Assembly (NCBI GenBank): GCA_023261465.1
Contig: JAHFOW010000119.1
Span: 1-6,309, forward strand
From: Planctomycetota bacterium
GTDB taxonomy: Bacteria; Planctomycetota; Brocadiia; Brocadiales; Brocadiaceae
DNA length: 6,309 nt
Direction: 5' to 3'
This document shows positions 1 to 6,309 of the stretch, one piece after another; position 1 is the stretch's first letter, and every line of letters starts with the position of its first letter. The notes under the pieces are model-generated. The model was not told where the DNA came from. It worked only from the letters and a program-made list of their open reading frames with translations, and ran no database searches. The position numbers were made by a program, and so were the translations under genes.

Positions 1-2213
1 TGTATGACCTTTTGTAAATCATGTGTTGGCTCTTTACATGCATAATTTTCACACATATAAACAGTCGCTTTTCCATTAATGGGTTTCTGTTCTTTTGTGA
101 ATTTCGCAATTTCCTCAATGGACGATGCATCTTTTAAAGGGTGTAATAATAGTATCTTTCCGGGCAGAAACCGCTTTCCTATTTCCTGGAGTATTTTTTG
201 GGTATCAGCCTTGCCGGGCTCACCTGCAATAACAATCTCCTTTGTGGGTCCAAGCGCAAAATCCAGGGCGCACAGGAATTGAGTATATCCCAGAGGATAC
301 TGGTTTATTGTTTCGCTAAAGGTTTTGATAAGGTGTTCTGCCATTTTTTCCAAATCTGTGTTGCCTGTCATGCGGCCGAGTCGTAAAATATTTAATAAGG
401 CAACCGAGTTTCCCGAAGGTGTGGCGCCATCGTAGATTTCTTTTGTCGGCGCAATGAGTTGCTCATTCTTCTTCCCGCTGAGGAAGAAACCGCCGCCTTT
501 TTCATCCCGAAAATTATTTATCATATCGCTACTAAGTTCCTGTGCTAATTTGAGGTATTTCACTTCAAACGTAGCCTCGTAGAGATCGATCAAGCCCCAG
601 ATAAAGTAGGCGTAATCATCCAGGTATCCGGGTATAGAGGCATCTCCAAGTCGATAACGGCGCAAGAGCGTACCATCTTTTAATCGCAGTGTCTTAAGAA
701 TGAACTCTGCAGCACGCATGGCTGCCTGGGCGTATTTGGGTTCGTTCAGGGCCTGCGAACCCTTTGCCAGTGCGGCAATCATCAAACCATTCCACGAAGT
801 AAGTATCTTATCGTCCTTGTGGGGATGGATGCGTTTTTCCCGTTCGGCAAAGAGTTTTTCCCGCGCAGCGCCGAGGAGTTTCTGGAGTTCTTCGGTCTTT
901 AATCCTTCCAGTTTGGCAAATGCATCGGGGGGTTTATCGATATGAAGGATATTCTTCTCCTCAAAATTGCCTTCTTTTGAGACATCATAATAATCACAGA
1001 ATATTTTACCTTCTTCTTCTCCCACAATACGCATAACTTCATCAAGCGTCCACACGTAAAATTTACCCTCAATACCCTCGCTATCGGCATCCTCAGCAGA
1101 ATAGAAACCGCCTTCGGGTGATGTCATGTCACGCAAGACATACGTAAAAATACCCCGCGCCATATCGGCAAAAAACGGTTTACCCGTTGCCTGAAATGCC
1201 TCCGTGTAAGCTATAGCAAGCAATGCCTGGTCATAAAGCATTTTTTCAAAGTGCGGGACCAGCCAGTATTCATCCGTTGAATACCGGTGAAATCCGCCGC
1301 CAATCTGGTCGTATATCCCACCGTGCCCTATGCGATCGAGTGACTTTTCTACAATCTCTAACGCCAAAGGGTCTTTGCTTTGTTTCCACCACCGGAGAAG
1401 AAAGGTGTAATTATGAGGAGTGGGAAATTTTGGCGATGAGCCGAATCCGCCGTAAAGATAATCGTAATTATCCCGTAAGTGTTCGTATGCGCGTTGTAAC
1501 GTTTCCCGTGTTAAAATTTCGCCTGGTGTTGTACTTGACATGGATTGCAGGGTATGCGTTACCTGGTCACTTGAAGCAATAACGCTCTCCTTGTTTGTTT
1601 TCCAGAGGTTTGATATTTGCTGAAGAATGGCAATAAGTCCCGGATTTCCATACCGCTCTGTTTTTGGAAAGTAAGTGCCTGCATAAAAAGGCTTTTTGTC
1701 AGACGTCAGGAATAAATTGAGCGGCCATCCGCCGCTATTCGTCATTGCCTGGCATACGGCCATGTAAATAGTATCTATATCCGGACGTTCTTCTCTATCG
1801 ACCTTAATAGACACAAAATTTTCATTTAATAGTTTCGCCACTTCGTCATCCTCAAACGATTCATGTTCCATAACGTGACACCAGTGGCAGGTTGAGTAAC
1901 CAATAGAAAGGAAGATAGGCTTGTTTTCCCTCACAGCCTTCTGAAATGCCTCTTTTCCCCAAGGATACCAATCTACGGGGTTATAGGCATGTTGTTGGAG
2001 ATAAGGGCTTTTTTCATTGATAAGGTGGTTAGGTTTCCTCTTGTGGGATATTTTTGAATCTGACCGGGATGTTGGTGGTGTATTATGTTCATTTGCCTTT
2101 GCATTGTCCATGAGAATGCAGCCTTTCATAAAAGAGGACAGGATAAGAGCCCGTACAAAGAGGGAGATTGTACTATCTGTAAAAAATAATGATTTGCTCA
2201 TAATATTACTCAT
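1..2213 (-). CDS. DUF255 / YyaL-type thioredoxin-domain protein, 3' end cut by window
   Basis: The reading frame is open from 2213 to the left edge, giving 737 visible residues; I checked it at many points and found no frameshift. The N-terminal thioredoxin-like domain has the family hallmarks NPVDWYPW and STCHWCHVMEHESF, with the CHWC pair at residues 109-112, then KVDREERPDID and NSGGWPLN. The rest is the (alpha/alpha)6-barrel-like region typical of the family: GGGFHRYS (about 305-312), HFEKMLYDQ (321-329), AEDADSEG (373-380), KDDKILTSWNG (466-476) and YDGATPSGNS (594-603). CENYAC (721-726) is close to the usual C-terminus, so only a few codons are probably missing. The biochemical role of the family is not settled; a redox or sugar-related function is usually guessed from the folds. 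The start is uncertain. ATG 2213 is the most upstream in-frame ATG after a stop at 2240, but it lacks a Shine-Dalgarno sequence. ATG 2201 and 2129 also lack one. ATG 2111 has AAAGG ten bases upstream, and family similarity begins only near residue 58. The first 38 residues are weakly hydrophobic but contain Arg and Lys, so a signal peptide is doubtful. Confidence 0.93.
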   Translation of the reverse strand, partial: MSNIMSKSLFFTDSTISLFVRALILSSFMKGCILMDNAKANEHNTPPTSRSDSKISHKRKPNHLINEKSPYLQQHAYNPVDWYPWGKEAFQKAVRENKPIFLSIGYSTCHWCHVMEHESFEDDEVAKLLNENFVSIKVDREERPDIDTIYMAVCQAMTNSGGWPLNLFLTSDKKPFYAGTYFPKTERYGNPGLIAILQQISNLWKTNKESVIASSDQVTHTLQSMSSTTPGEILTRETLQRAYEHLRDNYDYLYGGFGSSPKFPTPHNYTFLLRWWKQSKDPLALEIVEKSLDRIGHGGIYDQIGGGFHRYSTDEYWLVPHFEKMLYDQALLAIAYTEAFQATGKPFFADMARGIFTYVLRDMTSPEGGFYSAEDADSEGIEGKFYVWTLDEVMRIVGEEEGKIFCDYYDVSKEGNFEEKNILHIDKPPDAFAKLEGLKTEELQKLLGAAREKLFAEREKRIHPHKDDKILTSWNGLMIAALAKGSQALNEPKYAQAAMRAAEFILKTLRLKDGTLLRRYRLGDASIPGYLDDYAYFIWGLIDLYEATFEVKYLKLAQELSSDMINNFRDEKGGGFFLSGKKNEQLIAPTKEIYDGATPSGNSVALLNILRLGRMTGNTDLEKMAEHLIKTFSETINQYPLGYTQFLCALDFALGPTKEIVIAGEPGKADTQKILQEIGKRFLPGKILLLHPLKDASSIEEIAKFTKEQKPINGKATVYMCENYACKEPTHDLQKVI

Positions 2214-2426
2214 AATAGCAAAACTTTTAAAACAAATTCAAGTCTTTTCAATACGAGAGATTGCTTAGTCACTCCGTTCTTCGCAATGACATTTGTTAAG
2301 AATTATTTTTTATCTTTTCTATCGTTCCTGTTTTCCTTAGATTATTATTTGCCAAAATGTTAAAATCCTTTTTGGAAGAAACCAACCTTTTTAAGAAATT
2401 TTCACAAGAACCAAAAAGATTGTAAC

Positions 2427-2453
2427 CACAAAGAACATGAAGGGCACGAAGAA
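2427..2453 (+). repeat. Nine-base periodic A-rich repeat, three copies
   Basis: Three back-to-back imperfect nine-base units can be read: CACAAAGAA, CATGAAGGG and CACGAAGAA. They lie in non-coding DNA. Similar CACAAAGRA-type strings are known from memory as dispersed intergenic elements in several environmental bacteria, but this window has only the one instance, so dispersion cannot be shown here. Confidence 0.4.
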
Positions 2454-2550
2454 ATAATTTTGAAGGTAAAACAAATTACAAAGTATAGAAGTTTTTACAG
2501 AGTAAACCCACATGAGCCAATGGCTCACAAAAGGGCATGCAAATATATCA

Positions 2551-2581
2551 CCCTCCCTTAATCCTTCCCATTGAGGGAGGG
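2551..2581. repeat. Strong intergenic hairpin, REP-like
   Basis: The left arm at 2551-2562 (CCCTCCCTTAAT) pairs with the right arm at 2570-2581 (ATTGAGGGAGGG) over 12 positions, one of them a G-T wobble, around a seven-base loop (CCTTCCC). No T-run follows on the plus strand, and an A-rich stretch rather than a clear T-tract lies on the other side, so a rho-independent terminator is not favoured. No gene ends here either. A related but weaker string, GCCCCTTATGGGAGAGG, occurs near 2944, which suggests a dispersed palindromic element. Confidence 0.5.
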
Positions 2582-3047
2582 AAAGTTTACTCGCCCCTTG
2601 TGGGAATAAGCGCTAACTTATCTTTGCTATTTAGTTGTCAGGTTGGGAAAGAGCTATTACTTTTTATGAGAATTCCAATATCGAATTTCGAAGAATAATA
2701 GAATATTTGATCTTGAAGAATGCTTAATAGATTTTTCAGTCTGAATTATTCGTACAGCTGAATCCTTGCCAAAAACCAGGGCGGGAAATCACATTGCCGG
2801 ACAACTCATTCGCTTTTTGTAACAAGCGTAAAAACAGCGAAACAAAAGGAGGATAAGAAAACCTCATAATTCGAAATTCCTTGTTCAATATTTGTTATTC
2901 AATACACGGTTAAATTGATACGTCATTTTGAATTAACGCCTATGCCCCTTATGGGAGAGGATTAAGGTGAGTAGTATTTTTGTATCAAGATTATGTCGAC
3001 AGAAAATCAAATTTTTACAGGCTATTATTGACAAAATATTGGGAAAT

Positions 3048-3052
3048 GGAGG
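3048..3052 (+). promoter_or_regulatory. Ribosome binding site of the avd-like gene
   Basis: GGAGG stands five bases before the ATG at 3058. It is a near-ideal Shine-Dalgarno sequence and supports this start over any internal codon. Confidence 0.75.
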
Positions 3053-3057
3053 TTTGA

Positions 3058-3459
3058 ATGGCGCAATTGGTACATTTGCCCATTCACAAAAAGGCTTACG
3101 ATCTCACGCTGTATTTTGAAAACATCGTGCGCAGCTTCAGCCGTTACCATAAATATACGGTTGGCTCAGAGCTGCGTCAGTTATCACGGAAATCGTTACA
3201 GCTTATCCGGCGCGCAAATAACAGTTCAAGCAAAGCGCCGATTCTGGAACAACTCCGTGAACGGCTGGAAGATCTGAAGCTAACCATTCGGCTCTGCACG
3301 GATTTGAAGTCGTTTCCCAATTTCAATTACTATCAATACAGCATTAACGAGGTGGTGAATCTGTGTAAACAGAATGAGGGCTGGTTAAAATCGGTCAGGA
3401 CAGGTGGACAGCCAGAATCCTCCTTTCGGTCTCTGAAGGTAGAGGAGCGTGCTGATTAG
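3058..3459 (+). CDS. avd: Avd-like four-helix-bundle protein of a diversity-generating retroelement
   Basis: The 133-residue product has the form of DGR accessory proteins (Avd, usually about 110-130 residues). Four amphipathic helices can be read at about residues 9-29, 36-55, 60-85 and 91-113, with the family-like turns KYTVGSELR (32-40) and GWLKS (108-112) and many Arg and Lys residues. In the Bordetella phage system Avd forms a pentameric barrel that binds the reverse transcriptase and the template RNA and is needed for mutagenic retrohoming; the same role is inferred here. The last 19 residues (after about 114) are probably a disordered tail. The start has a strong GGAGG. The main support beyond the fold is context: a template region begins about 110 bases downstream on the same strand. 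No reverse transcriptase follows in the window. The alternative is a general four-helix-bundle protein of the 23S rRNA intervening-sequence type, to which Avd is related, but the neighbouring template region makes that less likely. Confidence 0.85.
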   Translation: MAQLVHLPIHKKAYDLTLYFENIVRSFSRYHKYTVGSELRQLSRKSLQLIRRANNSSSKAPILEQLRERLEDLKLTIRLCTDLKSFPNFNYYQYSINEVVNLCKQNEGWLKSVRTGGQPESSFRSLKVEERAD

Positions 3460-3570
3460 ATGATTGTGCACCCCGGACACCTCTATAGTTGGAGGATATG
3501 GGTATATCATATCCGGCAATCTTATCCCGATGCATGGGCTTAGATTGTTTGCGGGCTTTTTGTTGCGGGC

Positions 3571-3684
3571 CATAAGTTCCGGGGCAAAGGCGCTTCTCGC
3601 CCCTGGGTTGTCAATTTCAACAACGGTAATTGCAACAACAACGACATCAGCAACAACAATAACTATGTACGTGCCGTTCGCTGA
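3571..3684 (+). other. DGR template region (TR), non-coding
   Basis: Read in the frame that ends at TGA 3682-3684, this stretch encodes the tail of a lectin-like protein: HKFRGKGASRPW, then VVNFNNGNCNNND, ISNNNN and YVRAVR, then stop. Eleven AAC/AAT asparagine codons lie within 3613-3666, where 26 of 54 bases are adenine. AAY codons are the classic feature of DGR templates, because adenine mutagenesis of them gives many amino acids but no stop codon. The frame has no start: it is closed by TAG at 3541-3543 and no ATG or GTG follows, so it is not a gene. The motif order ending in NFNNGN...YVRAVR resembles the C-termini of DUF1566/Lcl-type C-type-lectin-like DGR targets. The stem GGGGC (3581-3585) and GCCCC (3599-3603) lies in its 5' part. 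The left boundary cannot be fixed without the matching variable repeat. Confidence 0.85.
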
Positions 3685-3887
3685 GGAAAATCATCATCCT
3701 TTTTTACCGTACTATTTTATCTTGTCCTCTCATAAAATAATACGTTGGGACAGGCAGCTTTGTAAAACAAGCTCCTTAAGGCAGCAAATACGGTGGTTGC
3801 ATCGTACATATTCATGGTATGTGTGTCTTATCCAGATAGGATGCTATTACGAATGTTATTATAAAGATGCCTCTGTTTTACGGGTCA
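3685..3887 (+). other. Spacer after the template region; no RT gene, small inverted repeats
   Basis: In known DGRs the RNA spacer just 3' of the template region binds Avd and RT and helps prime cDNA synthesis, and the RT gene follows. Here no frame shows RT motifs, and the stop codon of the minus-strand gene is reached after about 200 bases. Visible structures are a seven-pair stem (3721-3727 with 3748-3754, one wobble), a compact hairpin AGCTTTGT / AAA / ACAAGCT (3756-3773, one bulged T), the palindrome CCTTAAGG (3774-3781) and a direct repeat AGGCAGC (3752-3758 and 3779-3785). A role as DGR spacer RNA is inference. No T-tract terminator is visible for either flanking transcript. Confidence 0.45.
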
Positions 3888-6309
3888 TTATCTAGCATTA
3901 TACAGGTCAACAACTTCCTGATTGGTCAATGCCCTGTTATAAAAACGCACCTCATCTATAGTGCCGTTAAAATACCCGTTGTTAACCCTTGAATGTCCTA
4001 TTCTCATATCAGGATAACTCTTCAAAGGCACTATGGTATTTCCTGCGGGATGTAGCTGGGTGTTTGCTAATTGTCCATTGATATAGAGTTTTTGTTCACC
4101 GGTACTCTTATTATATATACCTGCGGCATGGAACCAACTACCTACCGAATTCACAAACTTGTATCTTGCCGTCTTCATTGCCCTTGTTCCAGCCGCACTT
4201 TTCGTTATAAGGGCAAATTCCAAGGTATCAGGAGCAGCAGGAGAAAATCGCACATCAAAACCTTCTTGAGACTGGACATTTGAACTCCAGAACCACCCCC
4301 CTATCATTGCATCACTGTTTATTGCATCCTTCGCATTTTTATAAAACCATGCAGAAAAGGATACCTCATCTGAATTTACAGGAGGTATAGATACATAACT
4401 GCTTGTTCCATTAAATTTTAATCCACCTTTAATTTTACCCGTTGTCCATGTTGCACCACTTATAATTCCATTATTCGCATACCCTGAAGTATCAAATGCA
4501 GTTTTACCACTTCCCTCGTCAAAGTTATAAAAAGCCTTTAATCCATTGGTCAAGCCGGCTACAGAAACACTTACCGTAAGAGTATCTGTTCCTGTATTGC
4601 CTGCACCATCTGTTGCCGTTACGGTAATAACCGTATTTCCACTTCCCAGACTTACCCCTGCAACTGTCCAATTCGTGGTGCCACTTGCCAGACCACTACT
4701 ACCCTTGTCAGTACTCCATATAACACGACTTATCCCGCTTCTACCATCCGAAGCGCTGCCGCCAAGATTTATCAAAACTGATGTAGTTGAATACGTGTCA
4801 CCTGAAACAGGACTCGCAATGGCCACCACAGGCGCTGTTGTATCCAGATTAATAGAATCGCTGACGGCACCAGATATATTCCCGGCGGCGTCCTTATACC
4901 AGACATACAGCGTTTTTATTCCATCCCCACTGCCTAACGTGTATAAAGCACTTGCGCTATAAGAAGGTGAAGGCGTAACGTTTGTCCATCCTTCTGCTGT
5001 CGCTGATGGTGTTACATTATTCACGGAAAAATAATACCCCGTAATACCTTCATTATCAGTTGCCAATAAACTTACTTTCACTGCTGTAGAGTTAGTGTAG
5101 GCATCTCCACCGTTGATAACGATCGAACCCTGGGGGGGGGTAATATCTAATGTTTTCAATGTCATTTCACTTCCATAAACAGTTCCCGCAATGTTTTGGG
5201 CTACTATCCGGTAATAGTACCCCTTACTTTGCAATAATCCTGTTATATCAGCATTTACTGCTACATCATTTAGTCCACTAATAACCTGTGTTGGAGTAGT
5301 AGTATTATATGTTCCCGTCGCGGTTCCATACTCAAACCATGTCGTCGTTGACAATCCACCAGCGTTCGCCACACCATTTAAAGTAGCTGAATTTGATGTC
5401 ACATTTGTGGCCGAGGCCGTTGCCACCACTGGCGCTGTGCCGTATTTAACAATAATCATTGATGATCCGGTATTGCCCGCAGCATCCTTCGCCGTCACTG
5501 TTACCACCGTATCGCCAAGTGTTAAACTTATCCCGGAAATCGTCCAACTCGTCGTGCCCCCTGCAACACCACTTGCCCCTTTATCACTACTCCACACCAC
5601 ACTACTTATACCACTTCCGCTATCGGTCGCATTACCACCCAGGTTTATCGTACCCGCCGTTGTTATATAGGTGGCCTCTGATGTTGGATTCATAATGGTT
5701 ACGACCGGCGCCTTTGTATCCAATACAATTGAGTCACTTGCGGTATCTGATATATTCCCTGATTCATCCTTATACCATACGTTTACCGTCTTCTTTTCAT
5801 CACCACTGCTGAGGGTAAACACAACGCTTTCATTATAGCCTGACGTGGCAGTAACTGTCGTCCAGCCTTCCGCTGTCGCTGCCGGCTTCACATCACTCAT
5901 TGAAATGTAATATCCCGTCACTCCCACGTTATCTGTCGCAGTGAGACCTAAGGTCACACCCGTCGCATTGGTATACTCATCACCACCCTTTATAACTACA
6001 GAACCCACGGGGATTGTTGTGTCCAACGTCTTCACCGTCATTTCACTCCCCTCTTTCGTCCCCGCACTATTCTTTGCCACCAACTTGTAATAATACATCT
6101 TGCCTTGCGTTAATCCTGTTATGCCTTCACTTACCGCTTTTTCTGTTATACCGCTCACGCTTTGCTCTGGCGTGGTCTTGTCATATACCCCGCTCTCCGT
6201 TCCATACTCGAACCATGCCGTTGTGACTAATCCACCCGCATTGACCGTCCCATTCAATCGCGCTGACTCAGCCTTCACATCCGACGCTGATACTGTTACG
6301 GCTGTGGGA
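3888..6309 (-). CDS. Large extracellular repeat protein with FN3/Ig-like modules and C-terminal LamG domain, 5' end outside window
   Basis: The frame is open from the right edge to TAA at 3888-3890, about 806 codons. The GTG at 6278 lies inside a repeat module and is not the true start; in-frame residues PTAVTVSASD precede it. Two tandem modules of 292 residues are followed by one LamG/concanavalin-like domain (about 4547-3900) that starts GLKAFYNFDEGSG, includes ISGATW, FNGTSSYV, FSAWFYK and LYINGQ, and ends DEVRFYNRALTNQEV. Each module has an FN3-like domain (NAGG...WFEYGT, YYYR/KLVAxNxAGT) and two bacterial Ig-like domains (ATDNxGxTGYY...VWYKDxxGNIS; then WSxDKGxSG...VTVTAxDxAGNTG). The composition (Thr/Ser/Gly/Val rich, almost no Cys) fits a secreted or cell-surface protein, with LamG likely binding a glycan or protein. 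No C-terminal anchor, PEP-CTERM or sorting motif follows LamG. A run of nine C lies inside the coding strand at 5140-5132. It is convergent with avd and shows no functional link to it. Confidence 0.92.
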   Translation of the reverse strand, partial: PTAVTVSASDVKAESARLNGTVNAGGLVTTAWFEYGTESGVYDKTTPEQSVSGITEKAVSEGITGLTQGKMYYYKLVAKNSAGTKEGSEMTVKTLDTTIPVGSVVIKGGDEYTNATGVTLGLTATDNVGVTGYYISMSDVKPAATAEGWTTVTATSGYNESVVFTLSSGDEKKTVNVWYKDESGNISDTASDSIVLDTKAPVVTIMNPTSEATYITTAGTINLGGNATDSGSGISSVVWSSDKGASGVAGGTTSWTISGISLTLGDTVVTVTAKDAAGNTGSSMIIVKYGTAPVVATASATNVTSNSATLNGVANAGGLSTTTWFEYGTATGTYNTTTPTQVISGLNDVAVNADITGLLQSKGYYYRIVAQNIAGTVYGSEMTLKTLDITPPQGSIVINGGDAYTNSTAVKVSLLATDNEGITGYYFSVNNVTPSATAEGWTNVTPSPSYSASALYTLGSGDGIKTLYVWYKDAAGNISGAVSDSINLDTTAPVVAIASPVSGDTYSTTSVLINLGGSASDGRSGISRVIWSTDKGSSGLASGTTNWTVAGVSLGSGNTVITVTATDGAGNTGTDTLTVSVSVAGLTNGLKAFYNFDEGSGKTAFDTSGYANNGIISGATWTTGKIKGGLKFNGTSSYVSIPPVNSDEVSFSAWFYKNAKDAINSDAMIGGWFWSSNVQSQEGFDVRFSPAAPDTLEFALITKSAAGTRAMKTARYKFVNSVGSWFHAAGIYNKSTGEQKLYINGQLANTQLHPAGNTIVPLKSYPDMRIGHSRVNNGYFNGTIDEVRFYNRALTNQEVVDLYNAR
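4557..5432 (-). repeat. Protein-coding tandem module 2 (FN3 + two Ig-like domains)
   Basis: This second copy begins PVVATASATN and ends at TLTVSVSVA just before the LamG domain. The protein sequences of the two copies are clearly alike but well diverged, so this is an old duplication rather than a recent slippage product. It contains the C9 tract, which copy 1 lacks: copy 1 has ACAATCCCC at the equivalent place. Confidence 0.85.
5132..5140 (-). repeat. Homopolymer of nine C in the coding strand of the surface protein
   Basis: Nine G on the plus strand give ACC CCC CCC CAG in the coding strand (Thr-Pro-Pro-Gln), at the junction between the FN3 and first Ig-like domain of module 2. The frame is correct on both sides, so the copy seen is the full-length state. 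Gain or loss of one C would shift the frame and remove the remaining Ig-like domains and the LamG domain. Confidence 0.8.
5433..6308 (-). repeat. Protein-coding tandem module 1 (FN3 + two Ig-like domains)
   Basis: This copy starts at PTAVTVSASD and runs to KYGT, 292 codons. It aligns without net length change to the next copy: the prolines at 6308 and 5432 are 876 bases apart. Paired landmarks are WFEYGT, SGITEKAV against SGLNDVAV, ATAEGWT in both, and VWYKDESGNIS against VWYKDAAGNIS. It may not be the first copy, since the gene runs off the window. Confidence 0.85.

Larger units (their letters stand above)
2214..3057. other. 840-bp non-coding stretch between divergent genes
   Basis: No frame on either strand carries a convincing gene: all are broken by frequent stops, and the one longer plus-strand frame (2017-2268) mainly overlaps the DUF255 gene. 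The stretch is AT-rich and holds repeat-like pieces: a strong hairpin at 2551-2581, a nine-base periodic repeat at 2427-2453, a nine-base inverted pair (2684-2692 with 2870-2878), and a sequence near 2255-2290 with ATTGC...GCAAT arms. It should contain the promoters of the divergent DUF255 gene and avd. Near the DUF255 start, TTGAAT and TATTAT 18 bases apart on the minus strand resemble a sigma70 promoter. A TTGACA at 3028-3033 ahead of avd has no suitable -10 partner. Confidence 0.7.

Noticed and set aside
899..1090. 63-codon minus-strand frame inside the DUF255 gene
   Set aside because: It is out of frame with the continuous, well-matched DUF255 reading, which I verified through this segment.
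3028..3033. TTGACA as the -35 box of an avd promoter
   Set aside because: A -10 box at the usual 16-18 base spacing would fall on the ribosome binding site, and no TATAAT-like string is there.
3460..3543. 27-codon frame starting with ATG right after the avd stop, in the same frame as the template tail
   Set aside because: It has no family signal, its only purine-rich upstream sequence (AGAGGAG near 3442) is about 12 bases away, and it stops before the template. It is more likely linker between avd and the TR.
3685..3887. Remnant of a reverse transcriptase gene
   Set aside because: I translated all three plus frames and looked for RT blocks and a YxDD-like motif; none was found.
3464..3895. 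Open plus-strand frame of 143 codons after avd
   Set aside because: It lies in the wrong frame across the template region (AAC repeats read as Thr/Ile/Ala runs), has no ribosome binding site, resembles no family and overlaps the end of the minus-strand gene. It is open by chance.
3888..4560. LamG domain as the DGR target (variable repeat)
   Set aside because: Its C-terminus (YNRALTNQEVVDLYNAR) has no match to the template tail, and the gene lies on the opposite strand.
4546..6226. Several plus-strand open frames of 70-138 codons
   Set aside because: They are antisense shadows of the Thr/Val/Gly-rich repeat protein; their Pro/Leu/Ser-rich products have no family features.
6276..6278. GTG as the start codon of the repeat protein
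   Set aside because: It lies inside the first repeat module and the frame stays open with matching residues up to the window edge.

Overview
This is a bacterial chromosomal window of low to moderate GC, with long AT-rich non-coding stretches and small dispersed-looking repeats. Three things are clear: most of a DUF255/YyaL-type thioredoxin-domain protein (minus strand, left edge), a short plus-strand module in the centre made of an avd gene and a template region from a diversity-generating retroelement (DGR), and most of a large secreted-type repeat protein with fibronectin-III/Ig-like modules and a C-terminal LamG domain (minus strand, right edge). The taxon cannot be fixed from sequence alone. 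Large FN3/Ig/LamG proteins, a DGR and this style of intergenic repeat would suit an environmental Gram-negative such as an anammox-type planctomycete or a deltaproteobacterium, but that is a low-confidence inference.

Layout. Positions 1-2213 (minus) hold the DUF255 protein, intact in frame and cut only near its C-terminus by the window edge. Positions 2214-3057 hold no gene I can support; they contain a 12-bp-stem hairpin, a nine-base periodic repeat and other repeat-like pieces. Positions 3058-3459 (plus) encode a 133-residue Avd-like four-helix-bundle protein behind a good ribosome binding site. About 110 bases later (3571-3684, plus) lies a non-coding stretch that reads as the tail of a C-type-lectin-like or DUF1566-like protein. 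It has eleven AAC/AAT asparagine codons packed together and then a stop, which is the signature of a DGR template region. Positions 3685-3887 hold no gene and several small inverted repeats. Positions 3888-6309 (minus) encode the repeat/LamG protein, whose 5' end is beyond the window.

The point of greatest interest is the DGR module. Avd plus a template region normally stand next to a reverse transcriptase and a target gene with a variable repeat. Neither is in this window: the space after the template region ends about 200 bases later at the stop codon of an unrelated convergent gene, and the 840 bases before avd hold no target gene. It is therefore either an RT-less satellite served in trans by a reverse transcriptase elsewhere, or a decaying DGR. 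A second point is a run of nine C in the coding strand of the surface protein, in frame as seen here, which could act as a phase-variation switch.
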